A stretch of DNA of 23,358 bases from an uncultured Dysosmobacter sp. (GTDB taxonomy: Bacteria; Bacillota; Clostridia; Oscillospirales; Oscillospiraceae). The stretch covers positions 1-23,358 of the forward strand of contig CAKSVQ010000023.1 in the NCBI GenBank assembly GCA_934504065.1. The letters run 5' to 3'. Positions 1-7,091 of this stretch are shown here, in pieces; the first letter of the stretch is position 1; every line of letters starts with the position of its first letter. A program made the translations under genes and the position numbers. Under the pieces are notes generated by a model. It ran no database searches, was not told where the DNA came from, and worked only from the letters and a program-made list of their open reading frames with translations.

Positions 1-1230
1 CTTGTGATGGACATTGACGAGCAGAAGAAGGCCGCGGACAAAATCGACGCGGCGCTGACGCAGGCCCGCCTTGCCAACGCGGCCAAAACCTCGTTCCTTG
101 CCCGGATGTCCCACGACATCCGCACCCCGATGAACGGTATTCTGGGCCTGATTGAGATCAATCAGGCCCACGCCGACGATGCGGACTTTACCGCCCGGAA
201 CCGGGAAAAGGCCAAGGTGGCCGCCAACTACCTGCTCTCCCTCATCAACGACGTGTTACAGCTGAGCAAGCTGGAGGACCCGGATGTCACCCTCTCCTAC
301 GAGGCATTTAACGTGCGGGAACTGGCGGAGGACATCCTCACGATCATCAAGCTGCGTGCTGTTGAGTACGGCGTCACCGTGGAATACGCGGAAGACGCCA
401 ACGTGTTTGCCTATCCTTACGTCTGGGGCAGCCCCCTTCACGTGCGCCAGATTTTCATCAACATTCTCAGCAACTCCATCAAATACAACAAAAAGGGCGG
501 CAAAATCTCCTGCCGGATCTCCGCCGTTATGCCCTCTGCCAGCGAGATCGCCTATCAGGTGGTCATTGCAGACACGGGCATCGGCATGAGCGCGGACTTT
601 CTCAAGCACCTGTTCGAGCCGTTTTCCCGGGAGCATGAGGGCGCACACAGCAATTATGAGGGCACCGGGCTGGGCATGTCCATCGTCAAAAAGCTGGTGG
701 AAAAGATGGAAGGCACCATTGAGGTGGAAAGCACGGAGGGAGTGGGCTCCACCTTCACCGTGACCATCCCCTTTGCGCTGGCCCGGGAATCCGACATTCA
801 GGTGGACGACGCGGAGCTGGAGCAGTGCGACCTCTCCGGCGTGCGCATCCTGCTGGTGGAGGACAACGATCTGAACATGGAGATCGCGGAGACCTTCCTG
901 CGGGACGCCGGGGCCACCGTCACCAAGGCCTTTAACGGCCAGCAGGCGGTATACGCCTTTTCCAAAGCACCTGAGGGCGCCTTCGATATGATCCTGATGG
1001 ACGTGATGATGCCCGTGATGGACGGCTATGAAGCCTCCCGGAGCATCCGCGGTCTGGACCGCCCCGACGCCGGAACGATCCCCATCATCGCCATGACGGC
1101 CAACGCCTTTGCCGAGGACGTGGAGGAATCCCGAAACGCCGGGATGAACGAGCATATCTCCAAGCCCCTTGACATTGGAAAGGTCAAAGCGACCATCGCC
1201 CGATACATCAGCCGCAAAAAACAGGGATGA
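1..1230 (+). CDS. Hybrid sensor histidine kinase/response regulator, 5'-truncated by the window edge
   Basis: This is the C-terminal part of a signalling kinase that autophosphorylates on histidine and passes the phosphate to its own receiver domain. The reading frame is open from base 1, and the first residues (LVMDIDEQKK) look like the end of a PAS-type sensor domain, so the sensor lies outside the window. The H-box reads MSHDIRTPMNG, with the phospho-acceptor His at 112-114. It is followed by an N-box (ILSNSIKYN), a G1 box (DTGIGM), an F box (LFEPFSRE) and a G2 box (GTGLGMSIVKK). A receiver domain begins near 841 (RILLVEDND). Its acceptor Asp is at 1000-1002 (ILMDVMMPVMDG) and its conserved Lys at 1162-1164 (SKPLD). 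No HPt domain or output domain follows, so the final target is not visible. The domain calls are firm; the signal sensed is unknown. Confidence 0.93.
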   Translation, partial: LVMDIDEQKKAADKIDAALTQARLANAAKTSFLARMSHDIRTPMNGILGLIEINQAHADDADFTARNREKAKVAANYLLSLINDVLQLSKLEDPDVTLSYEAFNVRELAEDILTIIKLRAVEYGVTVEYAEDANVFAYPYVWGSPLHVRQIFINILSNSIKYNKKGGKISCRISAVMPSASEIAYQVVIADTGIGMSADFLKHLFEPFSREHEGAHSNYEGTGLGMSIVKKLVEKMEGTIEVESTEGVGSTFTVTIPFALARESDIQVDDAELEQCDLSGVRILLVEDNDLNMEIAETFLRDAGATVTKAFNGQQAVYAFSKAPEGAFDMILMDVMMPVMDGYEASRSIRGLDRPDAGTIPIIAMTANAFAEDVEESRNAGMNEHISKPLDIGKVKATIARYISRKKQG

Positions 1231-1338
1231 ATTCAAAAAAGTGACAAAGCCACTTTTTTTGAGGTAGATTCGCTTTACGTGTAAAACTTTCTTTTTCTAT
1301 GCTTTCGCGTTTCCGAACGCGAAACTCTGCGAGGCTTT
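1229..1338 (+). repeat. Structured dispersed repeat, copy A (compact form)
   Basis: This is the shortest of three related copies. It starts with a hairpin AAAAAAGTG/CACTTTTTT at the end of the kinase gene. It ends with a 9-bp hairpin TTTCGCGTT/AACGCGAAA (loop TCCG), followed by CTCTGCGAGGCTT. The same 3' tail occurs at 4565-4599 and 7423-7457. There the hairpin arms are TTTCGCGTC/GACGCGAAA, so the last base pair changed on both sides (T-A here, C-G there). The middle section of the longer copies is missing. Confidence 0.75.
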
Positions 1339-1351
1339 TTTTGACAAGTTG

Positions 1352-1396
1352 AAACGGCAAGGGAATTACACAAATCCCTTGCCGTTTCTTTTTATA
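1352..1396. terminator. Bidirectional intrinsic terminator between convergent genes
   Basis: A 13-bp perfect stem, AAACGGCAAGGGA (1352-1364) with TCCCTTGCCGTTT (1375-1387), has a 10-base loop. On the plus strand it is followed by CTTTTTATAA. On the minus strand it lies directly downstream of the aldo/keto reductase stop codon, so it can end both the sensor kinase transcript and the minus-strand operon. Confidence 0.85.
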
Positions 1397-1428
1397 ATGC
1401 CGCCAAACGGGCAGATTTCCTTTCCCTG

Positions 1429-2298
1429 TCAGGCCAGCGGCTTGCCGCTGAACACCGGGAACACGCTGAAATCGCCGTAGTCCGCAATGCGCTCCATGCC
1501 GCGCAGGGCCTCCATATCCGCGTCGGAAATGGTGAAATCCACGGCGGCGTTGCTTGCCATGTGGCCGGGGTCGGCGGTCTTGGGCAGCGCCACCGCACCC
1601 AGCTGGATCACATAGCGGATGCACAGCTGTGCGGCGGATACGCTGTATTTTGCCGCCATCGCTGTAATGGCGGGATTTTTCAGCGCCTCGCCGTGGGCAA
1701 TGGGCGAATAGGCCTCCACGCAGATGCCCTGCGCCTTGCAGAAGTCCACCAGCTCCATGTCCGTGTTGCTGATGTGCAGCAGGATCTGGTTGACCATGGG
1801 CCGCACGCGGCAGTCCGCCAGCAGGTTTTCCAGATCGTCCCGCAGGAAGTTGGACACGCCGATTACGCGCACCTTGCCTGCGCTCTGCGCATCCTCCAGC
1901 GCCCGCCAGACGGCCTTGTTCTCCTCAAAATAGCGCTTTTCCACCCGGAACTCGCTCCATGGCTGGGGGGAGTGGATGATCATCTGGTCCAGATAGGAAA
2001 GCCCCATTTTCTCCAGCGTCTCGTCAATGGACTTTGCCGCCGCTTCATAGGTCTTCAGCTCTGCCGCCACCTTGCTGGCAACGAACAGCTCCTCCCGGGC
2101 AACGCCGCAGGTGCGCACGCCCTCGCCCACGCCGCGCTCGTTGCCGTAGGCCTGCGCGGTATCGATCATCCGGTAGCCCAGCTTCACCGCCGCCCGGACG
2201 GCCTCCGCCGCCTTGTCATCATCGATAAACCACGTGCCAAGGCCCAGCTTGGGCACCGCTGCGCCGCCGGAGAGGGGATAGGTCTCGTTTAAAATCAT
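1429..2298 (-). CDS. Aldo/keto reductase
   Basis: This is an NADPH-type oxidoreductase of the aldo/keto reductase superfamily, 289 aa, which is normal full length. These enzymes reduce aldehydes and ketones in the cytoplasm. The catalytic tetrad is visible: Asp46 and Tyr51 in MIDTAQAYGNE, Lys76 in VASKV, and His109 in MIIHSP. The phosphate-binding region near the C-terminus (ALPKTADPGHM) is recognisable. The ATG follows a GAGGA ribosome site that lies inside the end of the upstream CMD gene, only 3 bases away, so the two are co-translated. It is the last gene of a minus-strand operon beginning with the RibD-like gene at 3777. The operon context (cupin, CMD-like protein, MerR regulator) suggests carbonyl or redox stress handling. 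The substrate cannot be told from sequence. Confidence 0.92.
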   Translation of the reverse strand: MILNETYPLSGGAAVPKLGLGTWFIDDDKAAEAVRAAVKLGYRMIDTAQAYGNERGVGEGVRTCGVAREELFVASKVAAELKTYEAAAKSIDETLEKMGLSYLDQMIIHSPQPWSEFRVEKRYFEENKAVWRALEDAQSAGKVRVIGVSNFLRDDLENLLADCRVRPMVNQILLHISNTDMELVDFCKAQGICVEAYSPIAHGEALKNPAITAMAAKYSVSAAQLCIRYVIQLGAVALPKTADPGHMASNAAVDFTISDADMEALRGMERIADYGDFSVFPVFSGKPLA

Positions 2299-2301
2299 AA
2301 T

Positions 2302-2628
2302 TCAGTCCTCGTTCCAGATTTCTTTTGCCATGCGGAACACCGCCCACGCCTTGGGCCAGCCGCAGTAAAAGGCGGCATGGGTGACGATCTCGGCGATCTC
2401 CTCTTTGGTAATGCCGTTTTTCTTCGCGCTCATCAGGTGATAGCGGAAGCTCTCGTCCGTCAGGCCCTGCGCCATCAGCGCCACCACCGTCACCAGCGAG
2501 CGGTCCCGGAGGGAGAGCTGCTCTTCCCGGCTCCACACCTCGCCAAAGAGCACGTCATCGTTCAACTCCGCAAATTTGGGCGCAAACTCGCCCAGCGCAT
2601 CTCTGCCCGCAGTCTGCTTTACAGCCAT
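2302..2628 (-). CDS. Carboxymuconolactone decarboxylase family protein
   Basis: This 108-aa protein belongs to the CMD/AhpD-like all-helical fold. The diagnostic stretch is EIVTHAAFYCGWPKAW, with His84 and a single Cys89. The CxxC pair used by AhpD peroxidase partners is absent, so it resembles the decarboxylase-like branch rather than an alkylhydroperoxidase with a redox dithiol. Length matches the family. The gene sits 12 bases after the cupin stop codon and 3 bases before the aldo/keto reductase, within one operon. CMD plus cupin plus reductase sets are common in Firmicutes under MerR control. Their true substrate is usually not known, and it is not known here. Confidence 0.88.
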   Translation of the reverse strand: MAVKQTAGRDALGEFAPKFAELNDDVLFGEVWSREEQLSLRDRSLVTVVALMAQGLTDESFRYHLMSAKKNGITKEEIAEIVTHAAFYCGWPKAWAVFRMAKEIWNED

Positions 2629-2640
2629 CTCTCTTCCTCC

Positions 2641-3072
2641 TTACAGCTTGTTGTATTCTTCGTCGGATACCGACTCGCACCACTCGTTTTTGCAGTTCTC
2701 ACCGGGGACTTCCACAGCGATGTGGGAAAACCAGCTGTCCTTCTTCGCGCCGTGCCAGTGCTTGACCCCGGCGGGGATCATGACCACGCTGCCCTCATGC
2801 AGGCTGACAGCGGCCTTTCCCTCTTCCTGATACCAGCCCTCGCCCGCAGTGCACAAAAGCAGCTGGCCGCCGCCCTTTGTGGCGTGGTGGATGTGCCAGT
2901 TGTTGCGGCAGCCCGGCTCAAAGGTCACATTGGCGGCGAACAGGCCGCCCTTCGGGTCGGTCAGCGGATTCAAAAACGAATCGCCGATAAAATACTGGGC
3001 ATAGGCCGTGTTGGCATTGCCCGTGCCGAACATATTCTTCTGTTCAAACGCTGCTTTTTCCTCATATTTCAT
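2641..3072 (-). CDS. Cupin domain protein
   Basis: This is a small single-domain cupin, 143 aa, with the two conserved metal-site motifs. Motif 1 is NNWHIHHATKGGGQ (His60, His62, His63 and Gln70), and motif 2 is IPAGVKHWHGA (His105, His107). A mononuclear metal-binding beta barrel is therefore expected. The reading frame can be extended upstream to a TTG at 3093, but the ribosome site GGGAGG lies inside that extension, 8 bases before the ATG at 3072. The ATG is therefore the better start. It follows the RibD-like gene and precedes the CMD-like gene in one transcript. Similar cupins are often paired with CMD proteins, sometimes as fusions, which supports a shared reaction. The substrate is not determined. 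Confidence 0.88.
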   Translation of the reverse strand: MKYEEKAAFEQKNMFGTGNANTAYAQYFIGDSFLNPLTDPKGGLFAANVTFEPGCRNNWHIHHATKGGGQLLLCTAGEGWYQEEGKAAVSLHEGSVVMIPAGVKHWHGAKKDSWFSHIAVEVPGENCKNEWCESVSDEEYNKL

Positions 3073-3093
3073 ATCAAAAACCTCCCTGATCAA

Positions 3094-3777
3094 TCAAGCA
3101 TTCTTCATTGTTTGATATTTCAGCCACACGGCTCCGCTGCCATACTGCCGCACATCGGTCAGGCGCAGGAGTGTGACCTCCCGCTCCATGGGCAGCCCGT
3201 CGAACACGGCGCACATCCCGCCGCGGCCGTCGATGCCCGCGCCCACAAGGATGCTGACCTCGTCCAGCAGTCCCGCCGCCAGGAATCCGGCGTTGATATG
3301 CCCGCCGCCGACCACGGCCATCCGCTCCACGCCGAAGACATCGGAAAGGATCGCGCAGGCGCGGCGCAGGTCCACCGCCTTTTCTCCGCAGGCGATCCAG
3401 GAAATGTGCTTGCGGTCCAGGTCAGCAAGATATTCCGTGCTTACCTGCTCGCTCGTCAGGATCAGCAGCGGCCGCTCGCTCTCCGCGCCGTCCCACAGCA
3501 GCGTGCCGCGGGTATCCACCACGACCTCGTACCCGTCCGCGTCCGCCGCCTTGGAATAGGCTTCCTTTCCCAGCGGCGTGACGGTTTCGCTTTGGAACAC
3601 GCCGGGCTGCGCCATTTCCAGTTGGGCCGTCACCCGGCCGCTGACGCGGGTGGGGGCGTTCAGCGCGTCCAGCGTGTCGTAATACTCCTGCACGCCGGGC
3701 AGGTGCTCGGTCATGGCGCAGTCGATGCGCCCGTCCACCGAGGTCATCATGTGGCAGATGATATAAGGCTTGTTCAT
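3094..3777 (-). CDS. RibD C-terminal/dihydrofolate reductase-like oxidoreductase
   Basis: This 227-aa protein has the fold of the RibD reductase domain. The N-terminal signature is IICHMMTSVDGRID, the central part has RVSGRVTAQLEMAQPG, and the NADPH-binding glycine turn is VERMAVVGGGHINAGFLAAGLLDE in shortened form (VVGGGHIN visible). Stand-alone proteins of this type are annotated as dihydrofolate reductase family proteins. They usually lie outside riboflavin synthesis, and no riboflavin genes are nearby. The ATG at 3777 is preceded by GGGAGGAG. It is the first gene of the minus-strand operon and diverges from the MerR gene, whose palindrome-bearing promoter lies just upstream. The reductase fold is confident; the substrate is unknown. 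Confidence 0.88.
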   Translation of the reverse strand: MNKPYIICHMMTSVDGRIDCAMTEHLPGVQEYYDTLDALNAPTRVSGRVTAQLEMAQPGVFQSETVTPLGKEAYSKAADADGYEVVVDTRGTLLWDGAESERPLLILTSEQVSTEYLADLDRKHISWIACGEKAVDLRRACAILSDVFGVERMAVVGGGHINAGFLAAGLLDEVSILVGAGIDGRGGMCAVFDGLPMEREVTLLRLTDVRQYGSGAVWLKYQTMKNA

Positions 3778-3797
3778 CGTACTCCTCCCGAAAAGGC

Positions 3798-3827
3798 TTG
3801 ACAGCGGCAGGCGTCAGGCCTTATAGT
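3798..3827 (+). promoter_or_regulatory. Promoter of the MerR gene
   Basis: TTGACA (3798-3803) and TATAGT (3822-3827) are separated by 18 bases and read toward the MerR gene. This predicts a 5' leader of about 85-90 bases. The promoter lies inside the leader of the opposite-strand operon, so the two transcripts would overlap head to head. Confidence 0.6.
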
Positions 3828-3860
3828 TTTCTCAAAGCTTTTCTTAAAGTTCATGTCCAC

Positions 3861-3889
3861 TCTATAACTTAAAGCTATGTTTAAGTCAA
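3861..3889 (-). promoter_or_regulatory. Operon promoter with palindromic MerR-type operator in its spacer
   Basis: On the minus strand TTGACT (3889-3884) is followed by 17 bases and then TATAGA (3866-3861). A palindrome with 7-bp arms, ACTTAAA/TTTAAGT, spans 3867-3886 and fills the spacer. MerR-family activators characteristically bind a palindrome between the -35 and -10 elements, often with a spacer stretched to 19 bases. A TAGAGT -10 would give 19 bases here. The adjacent MerR gene is the obvious candidate regulator. Confidence 0.72.
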
Positions 3890-3921
3890 GAGGTCTTTGA
3901 AAATTTTTTGGAGGAAACCGC

Positions 3922-4377
3922 ATGGTCTACACAGTGGGAGAAATGGCAAATATGCTGGAGGTGCCTGCCTCCACGCTCCGCTATTATGACAAGGAGGGGC
4001 TTTTGCCCTTTGTGGAGCGCTCATCCGGCGGCATCCGGATGTTCCGGGAGTCGGATTTCGAGTGGCTGCAGGTCATCAGCTGCCTGAAAAAGGCCGGAAT
4101 GTCCATCAAGGACATCCGGCAGTATATCGAGTTGGCCCTGCAGGGGGACGACACCATCGATGCTCGGCTGGAGATGTTCCGCCGCCAGCGGGACGCCCTG
4201 CTGAGCCAGATGGAGCAGTTACAGCACACGCTGGAGACCGTGGAATATAAGTGCTGGTTTTACGAGACCGCCAAGGCGGCGGGCACTACCGACGCGCCCC
4301 AGCACATGAAAGAAGAGGACATCCCCGAGCGCTTTCGCAGCGTCCGCCGGGGACTGCGGCACTTGCCGCAGGAGTAA
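3922..4377 (+). CDS. MerR family transcriptional regulator
   Basis: This 151-aa DNA-binding regulator has an N-terminal winged helix (VYTVGEMANMLEVPASTLRYYDKEGLLPFVERSSGGIRMF) that is typical of the MerR family. The second wing and helices run to about residue 70 (LKKAGMSIKDIRQYIELALQGD). A long dimerising coiled coil follows at about 75-115. There is no conserved cysteine pair of the metal-sensing MerR type; one Cys occurs near YKCWFYE. The AdhR/NmlR-like branch, which responds to aldehydes or electrophiles, is the closest in general layout. GGAGGAA precedes the ATG. The gene diverges from the reductase/cupin/CMD operon and probably controls it through the 3867-3886 palindrome. Confidence 0.92.
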   Translation: MVYTVGEMANMLEVPASTLRYYDKEGLLPFVERSSGGIRMFRESDFEWLQVISCLKKAGMSIKDIRQYIELALQGDDTIDARLEMFRRQRDALLSQMEQLQHTLETVEYKCWFYETAKAAGTTDAPQHMKEEDIPERFRSVRRGLRHLPQE

Positions 4378-4378
4378 C

Positions 4379-4599
4379 TTTCTCGCAAATGGCATCGCCA
4401 TTTGCGAGAAAATCTGCCAAACAAGCGGCTTTGCCACTTGTTTGACAAAAGTCTCGCTGCGCTCTGCGCCTCGGTTGGCCGCTTACAGCGGCCAATTCGA
4501 CGCTCACTCCGCGCAATGTGTTTTCTGCCACGCACATGTCGCGGCAGAAAACGAATTTAATGGCTTTCGCGTCTGCGGACGCGAAACTCTGCGAGGCTT
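4379..4599 (+). repeat. Structured dispersed repeat, copy B (long form)
   Basis: Five hairpins follow one another. (1) 4379-4411: a perfect 15-bp stem with a 3-base loop. (2) 4418-4444: CAAACAAG/CTTGTTTG with an inner GGC/GCC. (3) 4475-4495: TTGGCCGC/GCGGCCAA. (4) 4520-4552: GTTTTCTGCC/GGCAGAAAAC. (5) 4565-4586: TTTCGCGTC/GACGCGAAA, then CTCTGCGAGGCTT. The same order occurs at 7280-7457, with paired changes in hairpins 1 and 4. It lies between the MerR gene and the 4Fe-4S aldo/keto reductase. No plus-strand protein in it looks real. Confidence 0.8.
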
Positions 4600-4610
4600 A
4601 AAGACGAGGG

Positions 4611-4639
4611 TTTAAGAGGTTTGCAAAATTTTCTATAAA
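4611..4639 (+). promoter_or_regulatory. Possible promoter for the 4Fe-4S aldo/keto reductase
   Basis: TATAAA (4634-4639) is a good -10. The -35 at the correct 17-base distance (TTTAAG, 4611-4616) is weak. It lies just after repeat copy B and 17 bases before the ATG. A regulator or the upstream MerR promoter could also provide transcription. Confidence 0.4.
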
Positions 4640-4656
4640 TGATAGGAGGATGTACC

Positions 4657-5772
4657 ATGGAACTGTTTCCGGAGAAGTTCGGATTTGGCTTTATGCGCCT
4701 GCCCATGCAGGGCGCTGAGGTGGACATTGACGAGACCTGCCGCATGGTGGACGCTTTTTTAGATGCGGGCTTCCACTATTTTGATACCGCCCACGGCTAT
4801 CTGGACGGCAAAAGCGAGCTGGCGCTGAAAACCTGCCTGACAAGCCGCTACCCCCGCGAGCGCTATCTGCTCACCGACAAGCTCACCGCCGAATACTTCC
4901 GCAAAGAGGAAGACATTCGCCCGTTTTTCGAAAGTCAGCTGGCTGCCTGCGGCGTGGACTATTTCGATTTTTACCTCATGCACGCGCAGGGCGCGGGAAA
5001 CTTCGGGCATTTCAAGGCCTGCCGCGCCTATGAGACCGCCTTTGCCCTGAAGGAAGAGGGCAAAATTCGCCACGTCGGCATTTCCTTCCACGACCGCGCC
5101 GAGGTGCTGGAAGAGATCCTGACCGAATATCCCCAGATCGAGGCCGTGCAAATTCAGTTCAACTATCTGGACTATGACGATCCGGCGGTGCAGAGCCGCA
5201 AATGCTATGAGGTCTGCTGCAAATTCGGCAAGCCCGTGATCGTGATGGAGCCCGTGAAGGGCGGGAATCTGGTGAACCTGCCGGAGGAGGCTCAGGCCGT
5301 TCTGGACGCGCTGCACGGCGGAAGCCCCGCCAGCTATGCCATCCGCTTTGCCGCGGGCTTCCCCGGCATCAAGATGGTGCTCTCCGGCATGAGCAGCCTT
5401 GCCCAGATGCAGGATAATCTTTCCTTCATGCAGGATTTCCAGCCGCTGAATGCCGCGGAACTGGACGCGGTGGAGCAGGTGCAGGCTATTTTCCACAGCA
5501 AGCACCTTATCCCCTGCACCGCCTGCCGCTACTGCACCGCCGGATGCCCCAAGCACATCTCCATCCCCGATCTGTTCTCCGTGATGAACACCAAAAAGCT
5601 CTATGGCGACTGGAACGCGGACTATTATTACAGCGTTGTCCACACCGCGCCGGGACGCCATGCCTCCGACTGCCTGAAATGCGGCAAGTGCGAAAAGGTC
5701 TGCCCCCAGCACCTGCCTATCCGCAAGCTTTTGGAGGATGTGGCGCAGGTCTTTGACAAAAAAGACGCCTGA
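4657..5772 (+). CDS. Aldo/keto reductase with C-terminal 4Fe-4S domain
   Basis: This 371-aa enzyme joins an aldo/keto reductase barrel to a ferredoxin-like tail. The tetrad is Asp43 and Tyr48 (YFDTAHGY), Lys75 (LTDK) and His109 (YLMHAQG). The tail has Cys287, 290, 293 and 297 (CTACRYCTAGCP) and Cys339, 342, 345 and 349 (CLKCGKCEKVCP), which is enough for two 4Fe-4S clusters. This architecture is the predicted oxidoreductase group of anaerobes (COG1453 type), in which electrons probably arrive through the clusters. An in-frame ATG exists at 4639, but AGGAGG lies 8 bases before the ATG at 4657, so 4657 is the better start. It is followed 35 bases later by a WYL regulator gene. Confidence 0.93.
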   Translation: MELFPEKFGFGFMRLPMQGAEVDIDETCRMVDAFLDAGFHYFDTAHGYLDGKSELALKTCLTSRYPRERYLLTDKLTAEYFRKEEDIRPFFESQLAACGVDYFDFYLMHAQGAGNFGHFKACRAYETAFALKEEGKIRHVGISFHDRAEVLEEILTEYPQIEAVQIQFNYLDYDDPAVQSRKCYEVCCKFGKPVIVMEPVKGGNLVNLPEEAQAVLDALHGGSPASYAIRFAAGFPGIKMVLSGMSSLAQMQDNLSFMQDFQPLNAAELDAVEQVQAIFHSKHLIPCTACRYCTAGCPKHISIPDLFSVMNTKKLYGDWNADYYYSVVHTAPGRHASDCLKCGKCEKVCPQHLPIRKLLEDVAQVFDKKDA

Positions 5773-5807
5773 GTGAAAACCGCCCCATGCCCGGAAAGGA
5801 GGGCCCC

Positions 5808-6797
5808 ATGCCCCGCAGCAGCAACCAGAAAACAAAGCTCCTCTACCTTGCAAAGTTCTTAACGGAGCGGACCGACGAGCGCCACAGCCTGAAAACCCAG
5901 GAGCTGATCGACCTGCTGGCGGGCTGCGGCATCCCCGCCGACCGGAAAACGCTTTACACGGACATGGAGGAATTGCAGCGCTTCGGGCTGGACATCGTGG
6001 TCCACCGGGAGGGGAAAAGCAACGCCTACGCGCTGGCCTCCCGGGAATTTGAGCTGCCGGAGCTGAAGCTGCTGGTGGATTCCGTGCAGGCCGCCCGCTT
6101 CGTCAGCGAAAGCAAGTCCCGCGCGCTGATCAAAAAGCTGGAATCGCTGGTCAGCGTCCACGAGGCAAGGCAGCTCCATCGGCAGGTCATCGTCTCCGGC
6201 CGGGTGAAAACGGGCAACGAAACCGTGTATTACAGCGTGGATACCCTCCACACCGCCATCAACGCCAATGTGCAGGTCACATTTCGGTATTTCCAGTGGG
6301 ACCTGCACAAGCAGATGCGCCTGCGCCGCGCTGGCGCGCTTTACCGCGTCAGCCCGTGGGCGCTGGTCTGGGAGGATGAAAACTATTACCTCATCGGCTA
6401 TGCCGAAGGGGCCATCCGCCACTACCGGGTGGACAAAATGCTGCACCTGCGCCTTGACGAAGCCCCCCGGGAGGGGCAGGAGGCCTTTCACGATCTGGAG
6501 CTGCCCCAGTATTCCAACAGTCTTTTCGGAATGTTCGCCGGGAAAATACAGGACGTGGACCTGCTTTGCGCCAATGAGCTCATCGGCGTGATGATCGACC
6601 GCTTCGGCCCCGCCATCCCCGTCCGCACCGTGGACGAAGACCACTTTGCCACCCGCGTGCACGTGTGCGCCAGCAGGCCGTTTCTCGGGTGGATCTTCTC
6701 TCTGGGCGGCGGCGTGCAGATCACGGGGCCGGAGAGCATGGTGGACGCCATGCGCATGGAGGCGCAGCGGCTGGCCCGGCAGTATCCCTCCACGTAA
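5808..6797 (+). CDS. WYL domain-containing transcriptional regulator (YafY-type)
   Basis: This 329-aa protein has an N-terminal winged helix of the HTH_11/DeoR-like kind (residues about 1-65, KLLYLAKFLTERTDERHSLKTQEL region), which binds DNA. A WYL domain follows in the middle (about 130-215, with FRYFQWDLHKQM and RVSPWALVWEDENYYLIGY). A C-terminal WCX-like extension runs to about residue 325. WYL domains bind ligands, including nucleic acids or nucleotides. An upstream in-frame ATG at 5787 is rejected because AAAGGAGG lies just before the ATG at 5808. The gene follows the 4Fe-4S aldo/keto reductase by 35 bases, probably in one transcript, and may regulate it. The ligand is unknown. Confidence 0.92.
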   Translation: MPRSSNQKTKLLYLAKFLTERTDERHSLKTQELIDLLAGCGIPADRKTLYTDMEELQRFGLDIVVHREGKSNAYALASREFELPELKLLVDSVQAARFVSESKSRALIKKLESLVSVHEARQLHRQVIVSGRVKTGNETVYYSVDTLHTAINANVQVTFRYFQWDLHKQMRLRRAGALYRVSPWALVWEDENYYLIGYAEGAIRHYRVDKMLHLRLDEAPREGQEAFHDLELPQYSNSLFGMFAGKIQDVDLLCANELIGVMIDRFGPAIPVRTVDEDHFATRVHVCASRPFLGWIFSLGGGVQITGPESMVDAMRMEAQRLARQYPST

Positions 6798-6810
6798 AAC
6801 CCATACCGCA

Positions 6811-6963
6811 AAAAATGGTAACGTCCCTCAACCTTTCACTCCGGTTGAGGGACGTTACCGTTCCTGCTTGGGTTCCGACATGGACGCAACCTCTCTTTCT
6901 TCTGTTTTCCATAAGTCCATTCGATGGGGTCTCTTACTGGTACATCGGTCTCACCCTTCCTTG
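6811..6963 (-). ncRNA. Candidate small structured RNA of unknown family
   Basis: A complete transcription unit is visible without a gene. The minus-strand promoter is TTGCAA (6997-6992), 16 bases, TATAAT (6975-6970). About 100 bases further on is a perfect 17-bp hairpin (6859-6843 with 6833-6817), followed by CATTTTTTG. The expected RNA is about 150 nt. Nested helices can be drawn: GGGU 6956-6953 with ACCC 6873-6870; CCGA 6948-6945 with UCGG 6878-6875; AUGGAC 6920-6915 with GUCCAU 6885-6880. It cannot be a leader, since the next gene downstream is on the other strand. I could not match it to 6S, SRP, tmRNA, RNase P or a known riboswitch. A 21-codon frame starting at 6920 without a ribosome site is an alternative reading. 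Confidence 0.6.
6817..6859 (-). terminator. Intrinsic terminator of the candidate small RNA
   Basis: A perfect 17-bp stem (6817-6833 with 6843-6859) has a 9-base loop. On the minus strand it is followed by CATTTTTTG, which is a good T-tract. On the plus strand it follows the WYL gene stop codon by 19 bases. Its plus-strand T-tract is poor, so it may act mainly on the minus strand while also protecting the WYL transcript end. Confidence 0.8.
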
Positions 6964-6969
6964 ATTCTT

Positions 6970-6997
6970 ATTATACATAGTTTTCTCTCGTTTGCAA
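6970..6997 (-). promoter_or_regulatory. Promoter of the candidate small RNA
   Basis: The minus strand reads TTGCAA, 16 bases, TATAAT. The -10 is a perfect consensus and the -35 matches at four of six positions. The predicted start is near 6963. No protein gene follows on this strand before the terminator at 6859-6817. Confidence 0.65.
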
Positions 6998-7091
6998 TCC
7001 GCAATTTTGTGCAAATTATCCAGTTTTTCTTTGTGGATTTCCCGCATTGTATGCCGCGCCTGCCCTGTGGTAAAATAAAAATGTTGGGGGT

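Noticed and set aside
2377..3801. A 474-codon plus-strand open frame opposite the CMD, cupin and RibD-like genes
   Set aside because: It crosses three clear genes on the other strand and shows no domain; it is an antisense shadow.
4260..4745. Minus-strand small proteins containing the text LAEFRVRR, also seen near 1250-1340
   Set aside because: They are reverse translations of the dispersed hairpin repeat, not genes.
6852..6920. A 21-codon frame starting MDLWKTEEREVA inside the candidate small RNA
   Set aside because: There is no ribosome site before its ATG, and its start and stop fall in the predicted helices; the RNA interpretation is preferred but not proven.
6811..6963. Candidate small RNA as 6S, SRP RNA or T-box
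   Set aside because: There is no long closing stem as in 6S, no GGAAGGAAGCAG-type SRP motif and no T-box sequence, and no downstream gene to regulate.
7047..7076. A plus-strand promoter-like pair TTGTAT, 18 bases, TAAAAT
   Set aside because: No gene or RNA signal follows on that strand within reach and the match is modest; it also lies just downstream of the small minus-strand gene.
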